The position numbers and the translations under genes are program-made. The notes under the pieces are model-generated. The model was not told where the DNA came from. It worked only from the letters and a program-made list of their open reading frames with translations, and made no database searches. A stretch of 64,000 bases of DNA from Bartonella henselae str. Houston-1 (lineage in GTDB: Bacteria > Pseudomonadota > Alphaproteobacteria > Rhizobiales > Rhizobiaceae), in NCBI RefSeq assembly GCF_000046705.1, contig NC_005956.1, positions 1,867,048-1,931,047 of the forward strand, in the 5' to 3' direction. Position 1 is the stretch's first letter. Every line of letters begins with the position of its first letter. Shown here piece after piece: positions 19,516-28,728 of this stretch.

Positions 19516-20577
19516 ATGAAAACAAAGCGCATTCCTCTCACGCTTATTACCGGCTTTCTAGGCTCGGGCAAAACGACTTTGCTCAACCGGATGTTGCGCG
19601 ATCCTCTTTTGGCTGACAGCGCTGTTATCATCAATGAATTTGGTGACGTGAGTATTGATCACCTTTTGGTTAAAAAAACAACAGAAGGGATCATTGAACT
19701 CGCTAATGGTTGCTTATGTTGTAATTTACGCAGTGATCTCATTGATACATTAATCGATTTGATTGATCGCGTTCATACAGGACATCTCAAAAAACTCAAT
19801 CGCATTATCATTGAAACAACAGGAATGGCTGATCCCGCACCTATTTTACAAGCTCTGCTAAATCATCCACTTTTAATGCAAACATTGTCCATCGACGCTG
19901 TTCTTGTAACATTCGATACATTAAACACGCTTTCCATATTCAAACGCCACCCTGAAATACACAAACAATTATCACTTGCTGACAAAATTATCCTCACAAA
20001 AACAGACCTTACTCATCCAAAAACGCTTTCAAACACGCTTCTTACCACACTCAAAGCAATTAATCCTATAGCGCAAATCATCGATGTTCATTCTGACCAT
20101 TTCTGTTCAACTGCATTCATAAGTAAAATATTATGGGATGAAAAAACAGAAAACACGCGGCTTAAACAATGCTGCTCTATTGCTCCACACGATCATACGC
20201 ACCAATCGACCATTCGTGCTTTTTCTCTAGACTATGAAGAGACCATTGATTACGCCACCCTTGATACTTTTTTAGATCTCCTAAAAAATTTTTATGGCGC
20301 AAAACTATTACGGATCAAAGCAATTATTGCATTGCATGATGATCCCCTACGTCCACTTGTGCTACACAGCGTACAAACATTTTTTCATCCACCAATAAGA
20401 CTTCCAGCATGGCCAAAAGGAATTACACAAACCCGTTTTGTCATCATTGCCGATGGTATTGAAAAAGAAGCAATACAAAAACTCTTCAATGCTCTTTTAA
20501 ACAAACCAGCAATAGATACTGCAGACAAAACCGCCATATTGGAGAACCCACTGCTTATTCCAGGAATAAAATTTTAG
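19516..20577 (+). CDS. CobW/COG0523 family GTPase, putative metallochaperone
   Basis: A 353-residue G3E GTPase. The P-loop GFLGSGKTTLLNR starts at about residue 13, the metal-binding CxCC motif is in NGCLCCNLR (about residue 66), the Mg/switch region ETTGMADP follows, and the base-recognition motif is TKTD. The CobW C-terminal domain is present. The family delivers metals such as zinc or cobalt to client enzymes. A His-rich patch (APHDHTHQ) at about residue 230 fits metal handling. No cobalamin genes are near, so a zinc role is more likely than CobW proper. It follows the carboxypeptidase gene by 5 bases. Confidence 0.88.
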   Translation: MKTKRIPLTLITGFLGSGKTTLLNRMLRDPLLADSAVIINEFGDVSIDHLLVKKTTEGIIELANGCLCCNLRSDLIDTLIDLIDRVHTGHLKKLNRIIIETTGMADPAPILQALLNHPLLMQTLSIDAVLVTFDTLNTLSIFKRHPEIHKQLSLADKIILTKTDLTHPKTLSNTLLTTLKAINPIAQIIDVHSDHFCSTAFISKILWDEKTENTRLKQCCSIAPHDHTHQSTIRAFSLDYEETIDYATLDTFLDLLKNFYGAKLLRIKAIIALHDDPLRPLVLHSVQTFFHPPIRLPAWPKGITQTRFVIIADGIEKEAIQKLFNALLNKPAIDTADKTAILENPLLIPGIKF

Positions 20578-21573
20578 TTTTTTCTCTAAGTTTCATATGA
20601 AGGAAAATTTTCAACCGATAGAGAGAGCAGGTTTTCAAAGAGACTCTAATACATCCTCATTTCCATGTTTTAAGAGTTAAAATTTGAAAGCAAAGTAGAG
20701 AATTATAATGTTCCATTTGGAAAGAACAAACACATTACCTAGGTAAAATATTCCGCCAAGTGTAAAGATTGGCAAAGGATATTCCATTTAAAGAATGTTC
20801 CATTTATTGAAAATAAGTCTCTTACAAACGCGTGAAAAGGAAAAACTTTATCCGTTGTTTGTGGAGAGTGTTCACGTTACTTTTAAAGAGAAAGCTCAGG
20901 GGAAGATGAGATTTTCCTTTATGCTTAAAAAATGGCGTAATATCTTTAAACGGTATGAACTCTTGGTTTCAGAAAGTGATCTCATATCCAATTGAGGAAA
21001 AGCTTGTCAAGAAACGATAGACTATAGAGGATCAATATCACCTTTTACCCAGGCTCCTCCCTATGCTACAGTCTATAGATAAGGTCAGCATAAGTGGGAA
21101 GCATCGTGAAGAAGCAAGACAAGACTTAACCATGAAGAAGTGATGCTGTGGTTAGTATCTTAGGTCAAGTTTTATGTTGTCTTTTCATGCGGGTGATTGA
21201 AATGATATTATCCCAGCATTTTAACTTCTTGAAGAATTTAAAATACATAAGTTATTCCTAATAAAGATTATGTTTCACAGATACGAAAAAGCGGCTGAGG
21301 AAGCATAACGACATCTCTTTCTTTTTTTGCCTTTGTTTGTCTCACAACGAAGAAAATAGCGCATAACAATGATAAATGCCTTTATAAAATGGTTTTTTAA
21401 TAAACTTAAACTTTTTAGAGGGATCTCCTTGTGATTTGATAAAAAGCTTTTTTATGGAACTCCTGATCCCTGCTTTAATTTAAAAACCAGCATAAATGTT
21501 CACATGTAACTCTTTAGAAGAACAAAACATTCTGAAAGAGGCAAAAAATCTCTATTTTACGATAAAATAAGAC
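20578..21573. other. 1-kb gene-poor region
   Basis: No recognised gene. A plus-strand frame at 20795-20995 (66 residues, Lys/Phe/Leu-rich) continues after its stop into readable pieces such as YRGSISPFTQAPPYATVYR, which hints at a decayed gene rather than a live one. I cannot name it. The word ATTCCATTT recurs in slightly varied form around 20.71-20.81 kb. Confidence 0.35.
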
Positions 21574-22317
21574 TCATGGTTTTAAGGAAACAACAGTTTT
21601 ACCAGTATTAAAAACATAACGCTTTTCATAAACATCAACCGTTGGAGGCTTACGATTCTTCTCAAAGAGATCGTAGCCTTTTTTAAGCATCATCCAGAAT
21701 TGATAATGAGGGTCAGAGCTATGACGCGCCATGTTAGCATCAGTCATGCGGAAAGGAAAAGCCTGCAACTGAAATTTTCGCTGCCCACCTCTAAAAGCAT
21801 CCCGTGCAAAAGCATAAATTTGTGCCATATTTTTATCGCTCATGGAATAACAACCAGCAGAAAAGCAAGAACCGTGCACCATAAGATTGCTCCCTGTGCG
21901 ACCATGAGCTTGATCATACAAGTTGGGAAATCCTATATTAAAGGAAAGATAATATTTCGAATAAGGATTCATTTGACTTGCACTAATAGTATAAAAACCT
22001 TCTGGTGTCTGAAAATCCCCTTCCTTATATTTAGGTCCAAGCTGACCTGACCATTTGCAAATGTCATAGCGGGCTATCAGCACAAAAGATCCTGAACGAG
22101 ACTGTTTCCAAATTTCGGCAATATTTTCTTCCTTAAAAAACCGCATCATAATCGGCGCATAAGGATCAACATTATACAAAACCATTCTATTTTGAACTTC
22201 TCGTGGAAGTGGCTGTTCAACCTTAGCACGAATAGAAGCTGGCAATCGTCCCTCACATGCTGTTAATATTCCAGTTGCAAACAAAACGTATATTATGAGG
22301 AATCTTTTGAATATCAT
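21574..22317 (-). CDS. L,D-transpeptidase (YkuD) family lipoprotein
   Basis: A 247-residue periplasmic enzyme, expected to form 3-3 peptidoglycan crosslinks or anchor proteins to the wall. The N-terminus has a signal peptide with lipobox LTAC (Cys about 21). The YkuD active site is VHGSCFSAGCYSM, with the catalytic Cys in SAGC and the His in VHG. The GDFQTPEGFYTIS substrate-side block precedes it. It is of the ErfK-like murein transpeptidase subgroup. It follows accA in the same direction after about 37 bases and may be co-transcribed. Confidence 0.88.
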   Translation of the reverse strand: MIFKRFLIIYVLFATGILTACEGRLPASIRAKVEQPLPREVQNRMVLYNVDPYAPIMMRFFKEENIAEIWKQSRSGSFVLIARYDICKWSGQLGPKYKEGDFQTPEGFYTISASQMNPYSKYYLSFNIGFPNLYDQAHGRTGSNLMVHGSCFSAGCYSMSDKNMAQIYAFARDAFRGGQRKFQLQAFPFRMTDANMARHSSDPHYQFWMMLKKGYDLFEKNRKPPTVDVYEKRYVFNTGKTVVSLKP

Positions 22318-22354
22318 CGAATAAAACTCCTATTCAACCCCTCACAAAAACAAG

Positions 22355-23311
22355 TTATGCTAGAGAACGGCCAATTTGAAGATATTTTTCCCGACGTTCT
22401 TGTTTAAGAACATCACCTTCTTTGCCAGCCATAGCCTCTAAAGCAAAAGAGATAATATCACCGGTCGCATCAATCACAGCCTCTTTTCCTCTATGTGCTC
22501 CTCCTAAGGGCTCCGGAATAATGCCATCAATAATCTTTAACTGATAGAGATCTTGCGCAGTAATACGCATATTCATTGCCGCATCTTTGGCACGAGTTGG
22601 ATCACGCCATAAAATAGAAGCTGCTCCTTCTGGAGAAATAACAGAGTAAATTGCATGCTCTAACATATAAACTTTGTTGGCCGCAGCAATTGCTATTGCA
22701 CCCCCAGAACCGCCTTCCCCAATAACAACCGAAACAACAGGAACTTTTAAACGCAAAGTTGCTGCTGTTGATTGGGCAATTGCTTCTGCTTGACCGCGCT
22801 CTTCAGCACTGACACCAGGATAAGCCCCTGCCGTATCGACAAAAGTGAGTAAAGGCAAACCAAAACGATCAGCCATTTCCATAATACGTACAGCTTTGCG
22901 ATACCCTTCTGGACGTGCAGAACCAAAATTGTAGCGCAAACGTGTTTGCGTATCATGACCCTTCTCTTGACCTATGTAAGCGACTGCTTCACCTTTAAAG
23001 CGTGCGAACCCTGCTTGGATAGCCTCATCTTCAGCAAACTTGCGGTCTCCTGCCAAAGGTGTAACATCACTGAGTAACCGTGCAGAATAGTCCATAAAAT
23101 GGGGACGATCAGGATGACGAGCCACTTGTGTTTTTTGCCAAGGCGATAATTTTTTATAAATATCGCGCAATGCCGTTTTAGAACGCATTTCAAGACGCGC
23201 GATCTCGTCACTCATATCAAGACTGCCTTCTTCCTGAGAAATCTTTTTTAATTCAAGAATTTTCCCATCGAGATCAGCAACTGGTTTTTCAAAATCAAGA
23301 TAATTATACAT
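22355..23311 (-). CDS. accA: Acetyl-CoA carboxylase carboxyltransferase subunit alpha
   Basis: With AccD this subunit transfers the carboxyl group from carboxybiotin to acetyl-CoA, the first committed step of fatty acid synthesis. Family features are MYNYLDFEKP at the N-terminus, RPHFMDYS, FVDTAGAYPGVSAEERGQAEAIA, and the oxyanion-forming GEGGSGGAIAI followed by YSVISPEGAASILW. I place the start at the ATG at 23311 (318 residues). A TTG three codons upstream is possible but less likely. xerD lies upstream in the same direction with about 75 bases between. Confidence 0.96.
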   Translation of the reverse strand: MYNYLDFEKPVADLDGKILELKKISQEEGSLDMSDEIARLEMRSKTALRDIYKKLSPWQKTQVARHPDRPHFMDYSARLLSDVTPLAGDRKFAEDEAIQAGFARFKGEAVAYIGQEKGHDTQTRLRYNFGSARPEGYRKAVRIMEMADRFGLPLLTFVDTAGAYPGVSAEERGQAEAIAQSTAATLRLKVPVVSVVIGEGGSGGAIAIAAANKVYMLEHAIYSVISPEGAASILWRDPTRAKDAAMNMRITAQDLYQLKIIDGIIPEPLGGAHRGKEAVIDATGDIISFALEAMAGKEGDVLKQERREKYLQIGRSLA

Positions 23312-23384
23312 CGCATCCAACTTATTTGGTGTAAGTTATACATTTCTAATTTGCTTTATAAAGTATTTTTCAAAAACATCTTCT

Positions 23385-24377
23385 TTACCTAGCCTTCTGC
23401 TCATCGGCAAGTGGATGATGTTCATTGACTAAACGATAAAGTCCTTCTTCCAAAACATGTGTATAAATCTGAGTGGTTGCAATATCAGAGTGACCTAACA
23501 AATGTTGAACGGCACGCAAATCAGCACCATTTTGCAAAAGATGACTAGCAAAAGCATGACGCAACACATGGGGAGAAAAACCACCACTTTTTATGCCTGC
23601 TCTTCTAGCGAGACTTTTCAAATCCCGTGCAACGACCTGACGAGCAATATACCCTGTCTCTGAACGTGCAGGAAAAAGATAAAGACTTTCAGCATATTTT
23701 CCCTGATCACGCAAGCTTAACCACTGAGAAAGAACTTGACATGCTTTTTTTGATAACAGCACCATTCGCTCTTTTTTGCCCTTACCTCGAACCAAAATAC
23801 TGTAATCTTTTCCGCGGACAGCCTGCACCGGAAGGCTCACCAACTCACTGATACGCAGCCCTGTTGCATAAAGCATTTCAATCAACAATTGTAAACGCAA
23901 TGCGCGAAAGTGACCTTTGGACCCATAATCTTCCTGATTGACTTCCAACTGCGCTAAATCGAGCAATTTCGTCACCACATTCTCACTAACAACTTTAGGC
24001 AAAGGACGCCCCTGACGCGGTGCATCAATATTATGAGACGGATCATCTGCTCTCAATCCTTCGGCATAAAGAAATTGATAAAACTGACGTAAAGTTGATA
24101 AACGACGTGCTTGCGAAGACGCCGCAAAACCAAGAGTATGCATAAGCGACAAAAGACCAATTAAATCTTCTCTTTGTGCTGAAAAAAGTGAAACAGAGTG
24201 CGAAAACAATTCGTCTTGTGCCCACTGTAAATCACGTTGATAAGCTGCAAGCGTATGCTCACAAGCCCCTCGCTCAGCACTCATCATCTCAAGAAAATGG
24301 TCTATCACAGTATTACTTTTCATTTCATTAATTCGCTTTTGAAGAAAGGTTCCATGAATCCAAAGGGACATCGACAT
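23385..24377 (-). CDS. xerD: Site-specific tyrosine recombinase XerD
   Basis: Resolves chromosome dimers at dif together with XerC and FtsK. The N-terminal SAM-like core-binding domain (residues about 20-110) has SAERGACEHTLAAYQRDL. The catalytic domain shows the first Arg in ATGLRISELV, the Lys in RGKGKKERMV, HVLRHAFASHLLQNGADLRAVQHLLGH (H-R-H) and the Tyr nucleophile in TQIYTHV. The reading frame allows an ATG at 24377 (330 residues). The ATG at 24323 (312 residues) is closer to normal family length, so the true start may be there. It is divergent from aroK, as in other Rhizobiales. Confidence 0.93.
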   Translation of the reverse strand: MSMSLWIHGTFLQKRINEMKSNTVIDHFLEMMSAERGACEHTLAAYQRDLQWAQDELFSHSVSLFSAQREDLIGLLSLMHTLGFAASSQARRLSTLRQFYQFLYAEGLRADDPSHNIDAPRQGRPLPKVVSENVVTKLLDLAQLEVNQEDYGSKGHFRALRLQLLIEMLYATGLRISELVSLPVQAVRGKDYSILVRGKGKKERMVLLSKKACQVLSQWLSLRDQGKYAESLYLFPARSETGYIARQVVARDLKSLARRAGIKSGGFSPHVLRHAFASHLLQNGADLRAVQHLLGHSDIATTQIYTHVLEEGLYRLVNEHHPLADEQKAR

Positions 24378-24581
24378 ACATATCCACAGTTATCGGTTCA
24401 ACCCAAACCACGAGAGCGACCATTATACTGAAAAAAACAGTAAGCAAAATGAAAAGAATCATTAAAAATCTGGTCAATGTTGGCATAAGACAATACTACC
24501 CCAAAATACTTTATCGCTTATCATGCCTTATAAAGATTAACAGGAATTGACTTTAAAGCGGATAAATGCCGAAATAAAACC

Positions 24582-25214
24582 ATGAAAAGTAATCGACCAA
24601 AACATATTCCGATAACAAAAATAAAGAATCAACTTTTATCGTCTCTTGATAACCGAGCACTTGTACTTATTGGTCTTATGGGTGTAGGCAAATCGGTGAT
24701 CGGAAAACGTATTGCCACCATGCTCTGTTTACCTTTCTATGATTCTGATCAAGAAATTGAAAAAGCTGCACAAATGACTATCACTGAACTCTTTAAAACT
24801 TATGGTGAATCAGAATTCCGGGCTCTTGAACAACGCGTTATTCTAAATCTCATGAAAAACAGACCTCTTGTTTTAGCAACAGGTGGTGGTGCCTACATAA
24901 ACGAAGATATCCGAAAAGCCGTTCATAAAAATGGTATATCCATATGGCTTAAAGTCGATCTTGATACCCTCATGCAACGTGTCTCAAAGCGTCCAACACG
25001 CCCACTTCTTCAAACAGAAAATCCTAAAGAAACTATGCAAAAACTCATGAAACAGCGCTATCCTATCTATGCAAAAGCAAACTTAACAATTAACAGTCAT
25101 AAGGAAAACCGTCAAACCGTAGCACAAAATGTCATACGGTCTGTACAACACTACCTCGATACAGAAAAGAATGATAGGAATAACCAGCATGCAAACCAAA
25201 ACTGTCACTGTTAA
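24582..25214 (+). CDS. aroK: Shikimate kinase
   Basis: Phosphorylates shikimate at the 3-hydroxyl, the fifth step of the chorismate pathway. P-loop [15 protein letters not shown] at about residue 33, substrate Asp and Arg in YDSDQEIEK and [10 protein letters not shown], the shikimate-binding ATGGGAY, and lid Arg in KRPTRPLL. At 210 residues it carries a roughly 20-residue N-terminal extension common in rhizobial AroK. Its 3' end overlaps the aroB start by 26 bases, so the pair is co-transcribed and probably translationally coupled. Confidence 0.95.
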
Positions 25215-26322
25215 AGTAGACAAACACTGTTACGATATCATTATTGGTTCAAGTTTGGTTGCAAAAGCTGCTTTGCAGATTAAACATTCTCTTCACAGAA
25301 AAAGTTTTCATCAAACGCGTTTAGCAATTGTTACAGATACAAATGTTGCATCTATCCATTTAGAGATATTACAAGAAGAACTCACAAAAAATAAAATTCA
25401 TACTGTTCCAATTATTGTTGAAGCAGGAGAACAATCAAAATCATTCTCAACCCTGCAAACTGTCATTGATAAAATTCTTGCTGCACGTCTAGAAAGAGGT
25501 GATTGCGTTATTGCTTTTGGAGGTGGTGTCATTGGAGACTTAGGAGGGTTTGCCGCCAGTATTATACGTCGTGGAATGAACTTTATTCAGATGCCCACAA
25601 CACTGCTTGCACAAATTGACTCCTCTGTTGGGGGAAAAACAGGCATCAATAGCCAATATGGTAAAAATCTTATTGGTACTTTTTATCAACCACAATGCGT
25701 CATTACTGATACTGACCTTCTTGATACACTGCCAGCACGTGAATTTCGCGCTGGTTACGCCGAAATGGTCAAATATGGTCTCATTAACCAGCCTGATTTT
25801 TTTGAATGGCTAGAAAAAAACGGACAAAAAGTTTTTTCCAATGGTCCAACACGAATACAAGCCATTGTCCGCTCATGCCAATTTAAAGCAGACATTGTAG
25901 CGCGTGATGAATACGAAACAGGAGAACGCGCACTCTTAAATCTTGGTCATACATTTGGACACATGCTTGAAACAGCAACCGCCTATGACCCAAATCGTTT
26001 AATTCACGGCGAAGCCGTAGCCATTGGGATGATTCTAGCGCACCAATTCTCTGCTCAACTCAATTTAATAAGTCCAACACTCATACAACGCATTAAAACA
26101 CACTTTAAAGCTATGAGATTGCCTACGCAGTTAAAGGATATCCCAGGTAAATTACCAAATGCTGAAACTCTGATGACTTTCATTGCCCAAGATAAAAAAG
26201 TTTTGCAAAATGATTTAACCTTCATCTTAATACGTGGACTTGGTCAATCATTTATTGCAAAAAATGTCCCCCGGGAAGCAGTTTTAACCTTTCTAGAACA
26301 AAAATTAGCGGAAATTGGTTAA
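25189..26322 (+). CDS. aroB: 3-dehydroquinate synthase
   Basis: Cyclises DAHP to 3-dehydroquinate using NAD and a divalent metal. Visible are EAGEQSKS, the NAD-binding [33 protein letters not shown], the metal ligands in [13 protein letters not shown] (Glu), [10 protein letters not shown] (His) and [10 protein letters not shown] (His). The ATG at 25189 has AGGA about 8 bases upstream and gives 377 residues, normal for the family. Upstream in-frame ATGs at 25171 and 25129 lie deeper inside aroK and are less likely. Confidence 0.95.
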
Positions 26323-26382
26323 TTCATATTGAATATAATTGATTCGTTTTTATACTTCTATTAAAAGAGTAAGTATGATGAT

Positions 26383-26691
26383 GTCTGCGTAGCTCAGTAG
26401 GATAGAGCACAGGATTCCTAAAGAAATTGGGCGCCTTAAGGAGAAATCCTCAAAGTGGATCTGCTCAAATTCGGGGAAAGCTTCATAGGAGACGAAAACT
26501 ATATGCCAATCCCGAGCCAAACCTCTCTTGAAAGAGGAGGAAGGTGTAGAGACTGAACGGGCAGCACCTAAAGAGCATACGCTTTACGGTGAAGAGACAG
26601 TCCAGACCACAAACAGCTTATAAAGCTGGCGGTGAAAATCGAAGTGGTATGAATCCTGGGGCCGCAGGTTCGAATCCTGCCGTAGACACCA
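26383..26691 (+). tRNA. tRNA-Arg (anticodon CCT) interrupted by a group I intron
   Basis: The two exons (26383-26419 and 26652-26691) join to a perfect cloverleaf: acceptor GTCTGCG with CGTAGAC (one G-U pair), D-arm GCTC/GAGC, anticodon stem CAGGA/TCCTG around the loop TTCCTAA, T-arm GCAGG-TTCGAAT-CCTGC, discriminator A and encoded CCA. The anticodon CCT reads the rare Arg codon AGG. The 5' exon ends in the last anticodon base (T), and the 3' exon begins AATCCTG. Group I introns in tRNA-Arg(CCU) are known from Agrobacterium, so this is the same intron class and probably the same site. Confidence 0.93.
26420..26651 (+). ncRNA. Group I self-splicing intron (small, no ORF)
   Basis: The 232-nt insertion fits group I rules: the 5' exon ends in U and the intron ends in G (26651). 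A GGG shortly inside the intron (26429-26431) could pair with the exon CCU as a three-base guide with the required U-G wobble, as in the Azoarcus tRNA-Ile intron. The P7 strands are visible as GACTG (26551-26555) and CAGTC (26598-26602), the latter inside the conserved-looking AGAGACAGTCCAGACC. The hairpin CCTC..GAGG near 26522-26537 suits a peripheral stem. No endonuclease gene is inside, so it is not mobile by homing on its own. Confidence 0.88.
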
Positions 26692-26734
26692 TCGTATCAG
26701 TCAAATTATTCTTTCTGCTCAGTGAGGAAGCATT

Positions 26735-27130
26735 ATGAAAAAAACTTTACACATTTTAGGATTTTTCGCCGCTTTAAATTTATCACTCTTTAGCTCAAAC
26801 AATGCCTTCTCTGGTTCTTTAATCATTGAAGTTCCAGATGATCCAGAACCAACAACTCAGACCATTGCCTATGAGTGTAAAGCCGGAACCAATAAAAAAC
26901 GTGTTGAAGCAATCTATCTAAATGCTGACAATATTTCGTTAGTTGATTTCAAATGGAACAATGATCGCATTATCGCCACCAAAATCATTTCTAATATGGG
27001 AATAAAATATGCAGGAGCTCAGTATATATGGTGGAAGAAAAATAACGAAGTCACACTTTATGATCTTTTGGATGATCCAGAGGAAAAAAAACCTATACTC
27101 TGTACAGATGAATCAATCTTATTATTCTAA
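26735..27130 (+). CDS. MliC-like putative c-type lysozyme inhibitor, copy 1
   Basis: A 131-residue exported protein. A signal peptide (MKKTLHILGFF..NAFS) is followed by a short linker with VPDDPEPTTQT, then a domain resembling the MliC/PliC fold: YECKAG, a middle strand region, then YAGAQYIWWKKNNEVTLYD. In MliC the SGxxY and W-x-K-G-x-E-A-x-L stretch inserts into the lysozyme active site. This copy has lost the Ser-Gly pair (NMGIKYAG). Two cysteines, in YEC and near the end in ILC, could form the disulfide. The neighbour is a diverged tandem copy 17 bases on. The family call is by eye and moderate. Confidence 0.65.
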   Translation: MKKTLHILGFFAALNLSLFSSNNAFSGSLIIEVPDDPEPTTQTIAYECKAGTNKKRVEAIYLNADNISLVDFKWNNDRIIATKIISNMGIKYAGAQYIWWKKNNEVTLYDLLDDPEEKKPILCTDESILLF

Positions 27131-27147
27131 ACAACTCAGGAAATATT

Positions 27148-27540
27148 ATGAAAAAACAACCTTTTAATGTACGATTTTTCGTCGCTTTAAGTTTATCACT
27201 CTTCGGTTCAATCAATGCCTTTGCGAATTCCTTAATCATTCAGGTTCCAGATGATCCAGAACCAACAACTCAGACCATTTTCTATCAATGCGATATGGGA
27301 ACAGTTAAAGAGCGTGTTGAAGCAACCTATCACACTGCTGGTACTATTGCGCTTGTTGATTTAAAATGGAAAGATAAGCGCATCATTGGTTCCAATGTCA
27401 TTGCTGCTTCTGGAGCAAAATATGTAGGAAGCGAATATATTTGGTGGGCAACCAAAAACGAAGTCATACTTTATGATCTCATTAATGATCCTAAAGAAGA
27501 AAAACCCATCCACTGTGTAGAAGAAAAAAGCACAGAGTAA
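27148..27540 (+). CDS. MliC-like putative c-type lysozyme inhibitor, copy 2
   Basis: A 130-residue paralogue of the preceding gene; both have the signal peptide, the identical VPDDPEPTTQTI linker and the same ends. This copy keeps the MliC-type loop: AASGAKYVGSEYIWWATKNEVILYD. Cysteines lie in YQCD and IHC. By family knowledge such proteins block host c-type lysozyme in the periplasm or at the outer membrane. There is no lipobox, so it should be periplasmic or secreted. AGGAA precedes the ATG. It converges on phaG, with 17 bases between stops. Confidence 0.68.
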   Translation: MKKQPFNVRFFVALSLSLFGSINAFANSLIIQVPDDPEPTTQTIFYQCDMGTVKERVEATYHTAGTIALVDLKWKDKRIIGSNVIAASGAKYVGSEYIWWATKNEVILYDLINDPKEEKPIHCVEEKSTE

Positions 27541-27557
27541 AATAAGGCTGTTCAACT

Positions 27558-27968
27558 TCAAAAACCGCACTGGCTTTCATCGCATGATGTTTTTTCTGAT
27601 TCGGACAATTTTTCTTGCGTCTGATGCAATAAGAGAGCCAGCGGTTTTTCTGACTGATCTTCTGAATGGTGTCGATAAGCCGCTGCCTGTGAGAGCAATA
27701 TAGAAGCTACCGGTGCTGTCAAAAACAAAAAAAACATCAGCAATATTTCACGAAAAGCAAAACAATAATCTACAAAAGTTGCATAAAGAAACGAAGCAAT
27801 AAGAATACTGCCAACGCCCCAACTTGTAGCCACCGAAAGCATATGTAAACGCTTATAAAAACTGGAAAAACGCACCAAACCTATTGTTCCAATCAGTGTC
27901 AGTCCCGATCCTAATATTAAGAAAACAGTGATAAAAAGAGCAACTATAAGCGATATCTCATCCTTCAT
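27558..27968 (-). CDS. phaG: Mrp-type cation/proton antiporter subunit G
   Basis: The last gene of the six-gene antiporter operon. It encodes 136 residues with three membrane segments and the MrpG core GLTLIGTIGLVRFSSFYKRLHMLS, where G-x-x-R-x-P/S-F-x-x-R-L-H is typical. The C-terminus is an extended hydrophilic tail. It overlaps phaF by 4 bases, so it is translationally coupled. All Mrp subunits are generally needed for exchange activity. Confidence 0.9.
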   Translation of the reverse strand: MKDEISLIVALFITVFLILGSGLTLIGTIGLVRFSSFYKRLHMLSVATSWGVGSILIASFLYATFVDYCFAFREILLMFFLFLTAPVASILLSQAAAYRHHSEDQSEKPLALLLHQTQEKLSESEKTSCDESQCGF

Positions 27969-28246
27969 TCAATAATTTCTCCGCGCATTAAAAATTTTGC
28001 CAAAGCAATACTTGAGACAGGACCTAACAGCCCAATAATAAAAGCTGCTACAAAATAAATGGTTGTTCCTGAACGGATATCGAACGTAAGAAATAAAAGA
28101 ATAGTGGTTATATAAAGAGCATCCAAACCAACAACACGATCCTGCGCCCGAGGACCACGAATCAACCGAAACAGTGCGAAGATCATCGCCAGACTTAAAA
28201 AAAACTGCGAAAGGAAAATCCCCCAATAAAGGATTACTATACTCAT
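27965..28246 (-). CDS. phaF: Mrp-type cation/proton antiporter subunit F
   Basis: 93 residues with three membrane helices. The family core LIRGPRAQDRVVGLDALY follows the first helix, with the acidic residue in the second helix that is conserved in MrpF (Asp in LTFDIRSG). It overlaps both neighbours by 4 bases (phaE upstream, phaG downstream). Confidence 0.9.
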   Translation of the reverse strand: MSIVILYWGIFLSQFFLSLAMIFALFRLIRGPRAQDRVVGLDALYITTILLFLTFDIRSGTTIYFVAAFIIGLLGPVSSIALAKFLMRGEIIE

Positions 28247-28728
28247 GAGAAAATCTCCAAAAGTAATTGCTCATACCGTTGCTTGATTAACTGTTGGTAA
28301 TCATATCTGTTTTTTAAATTTAAGACATGAAGCAAAAGTTCACCATTTTTTCTATTATAAGCAATCCAAAAAGTTCCTGGAGTTACCGAAAGGATGCAAG
28401 CTAAAAGAGCTAACGCAGTACGGCTCTCAAGCGAAAGAGGCACAACAATAAAACCTGATTGCTGTTCTCGAGACTTTTTTGTTACAATGAACCACGCCAC
28501 GGCAATATTTGAAATTATAGAATCAATAAACACATGAAAAATCAGGCGAAAGACCGCACTCCAACTTTTAATGGTAACCTTTTCCAGTTCAAGAAGCCGC
28601 ATCATCCAGCTACAAAATAAAGCAATTATAATACCTAAAAGCAATTGACCTAAATTAAAACCATTTAAAGTCAGCCACATAAAAACAATGACTGCACTGA
28701 AAAAAGGAAATAGACAAAAATATTTCAT
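28243..28728 (-). CDS. phaE: Mrp-type cation/proton antiporter subunit E
   Basis: 161 residues. Two N-terminal membrane helices are followed by the MrpE block VFRLIFHVFIDSIISNIAVAW and the C-terminal LACILSVTPGTFWIAYNRKNGELLLHVL, where SVTPGT is the family hallmark. It is placed between phaD and phaF with 4-base overlaps on both sides. Confidence 0.92.
   Translation of the reverse strand: MKYFCLFPFFSAVIVFMWLTLNGFNLGQLLLGIIIALFCSWMMRLLELEKVTIKSWSAVFRLIFHVFIDSIISNIAVAWFIVTKKSREQQSGFIVVPLSLESRTALALLACILSVTPGTFWIAYNRKNGELLLHVLNLKNRYDYQQLIKQRYEQLLLEIFS

Noticed and set aside
20795..20995. A 66-codon plus-strand frame after the CobW gene
   Set aside because: No family recognised, and readable pieces continue past its stop, so it is more likely decayed DNA than a gene.
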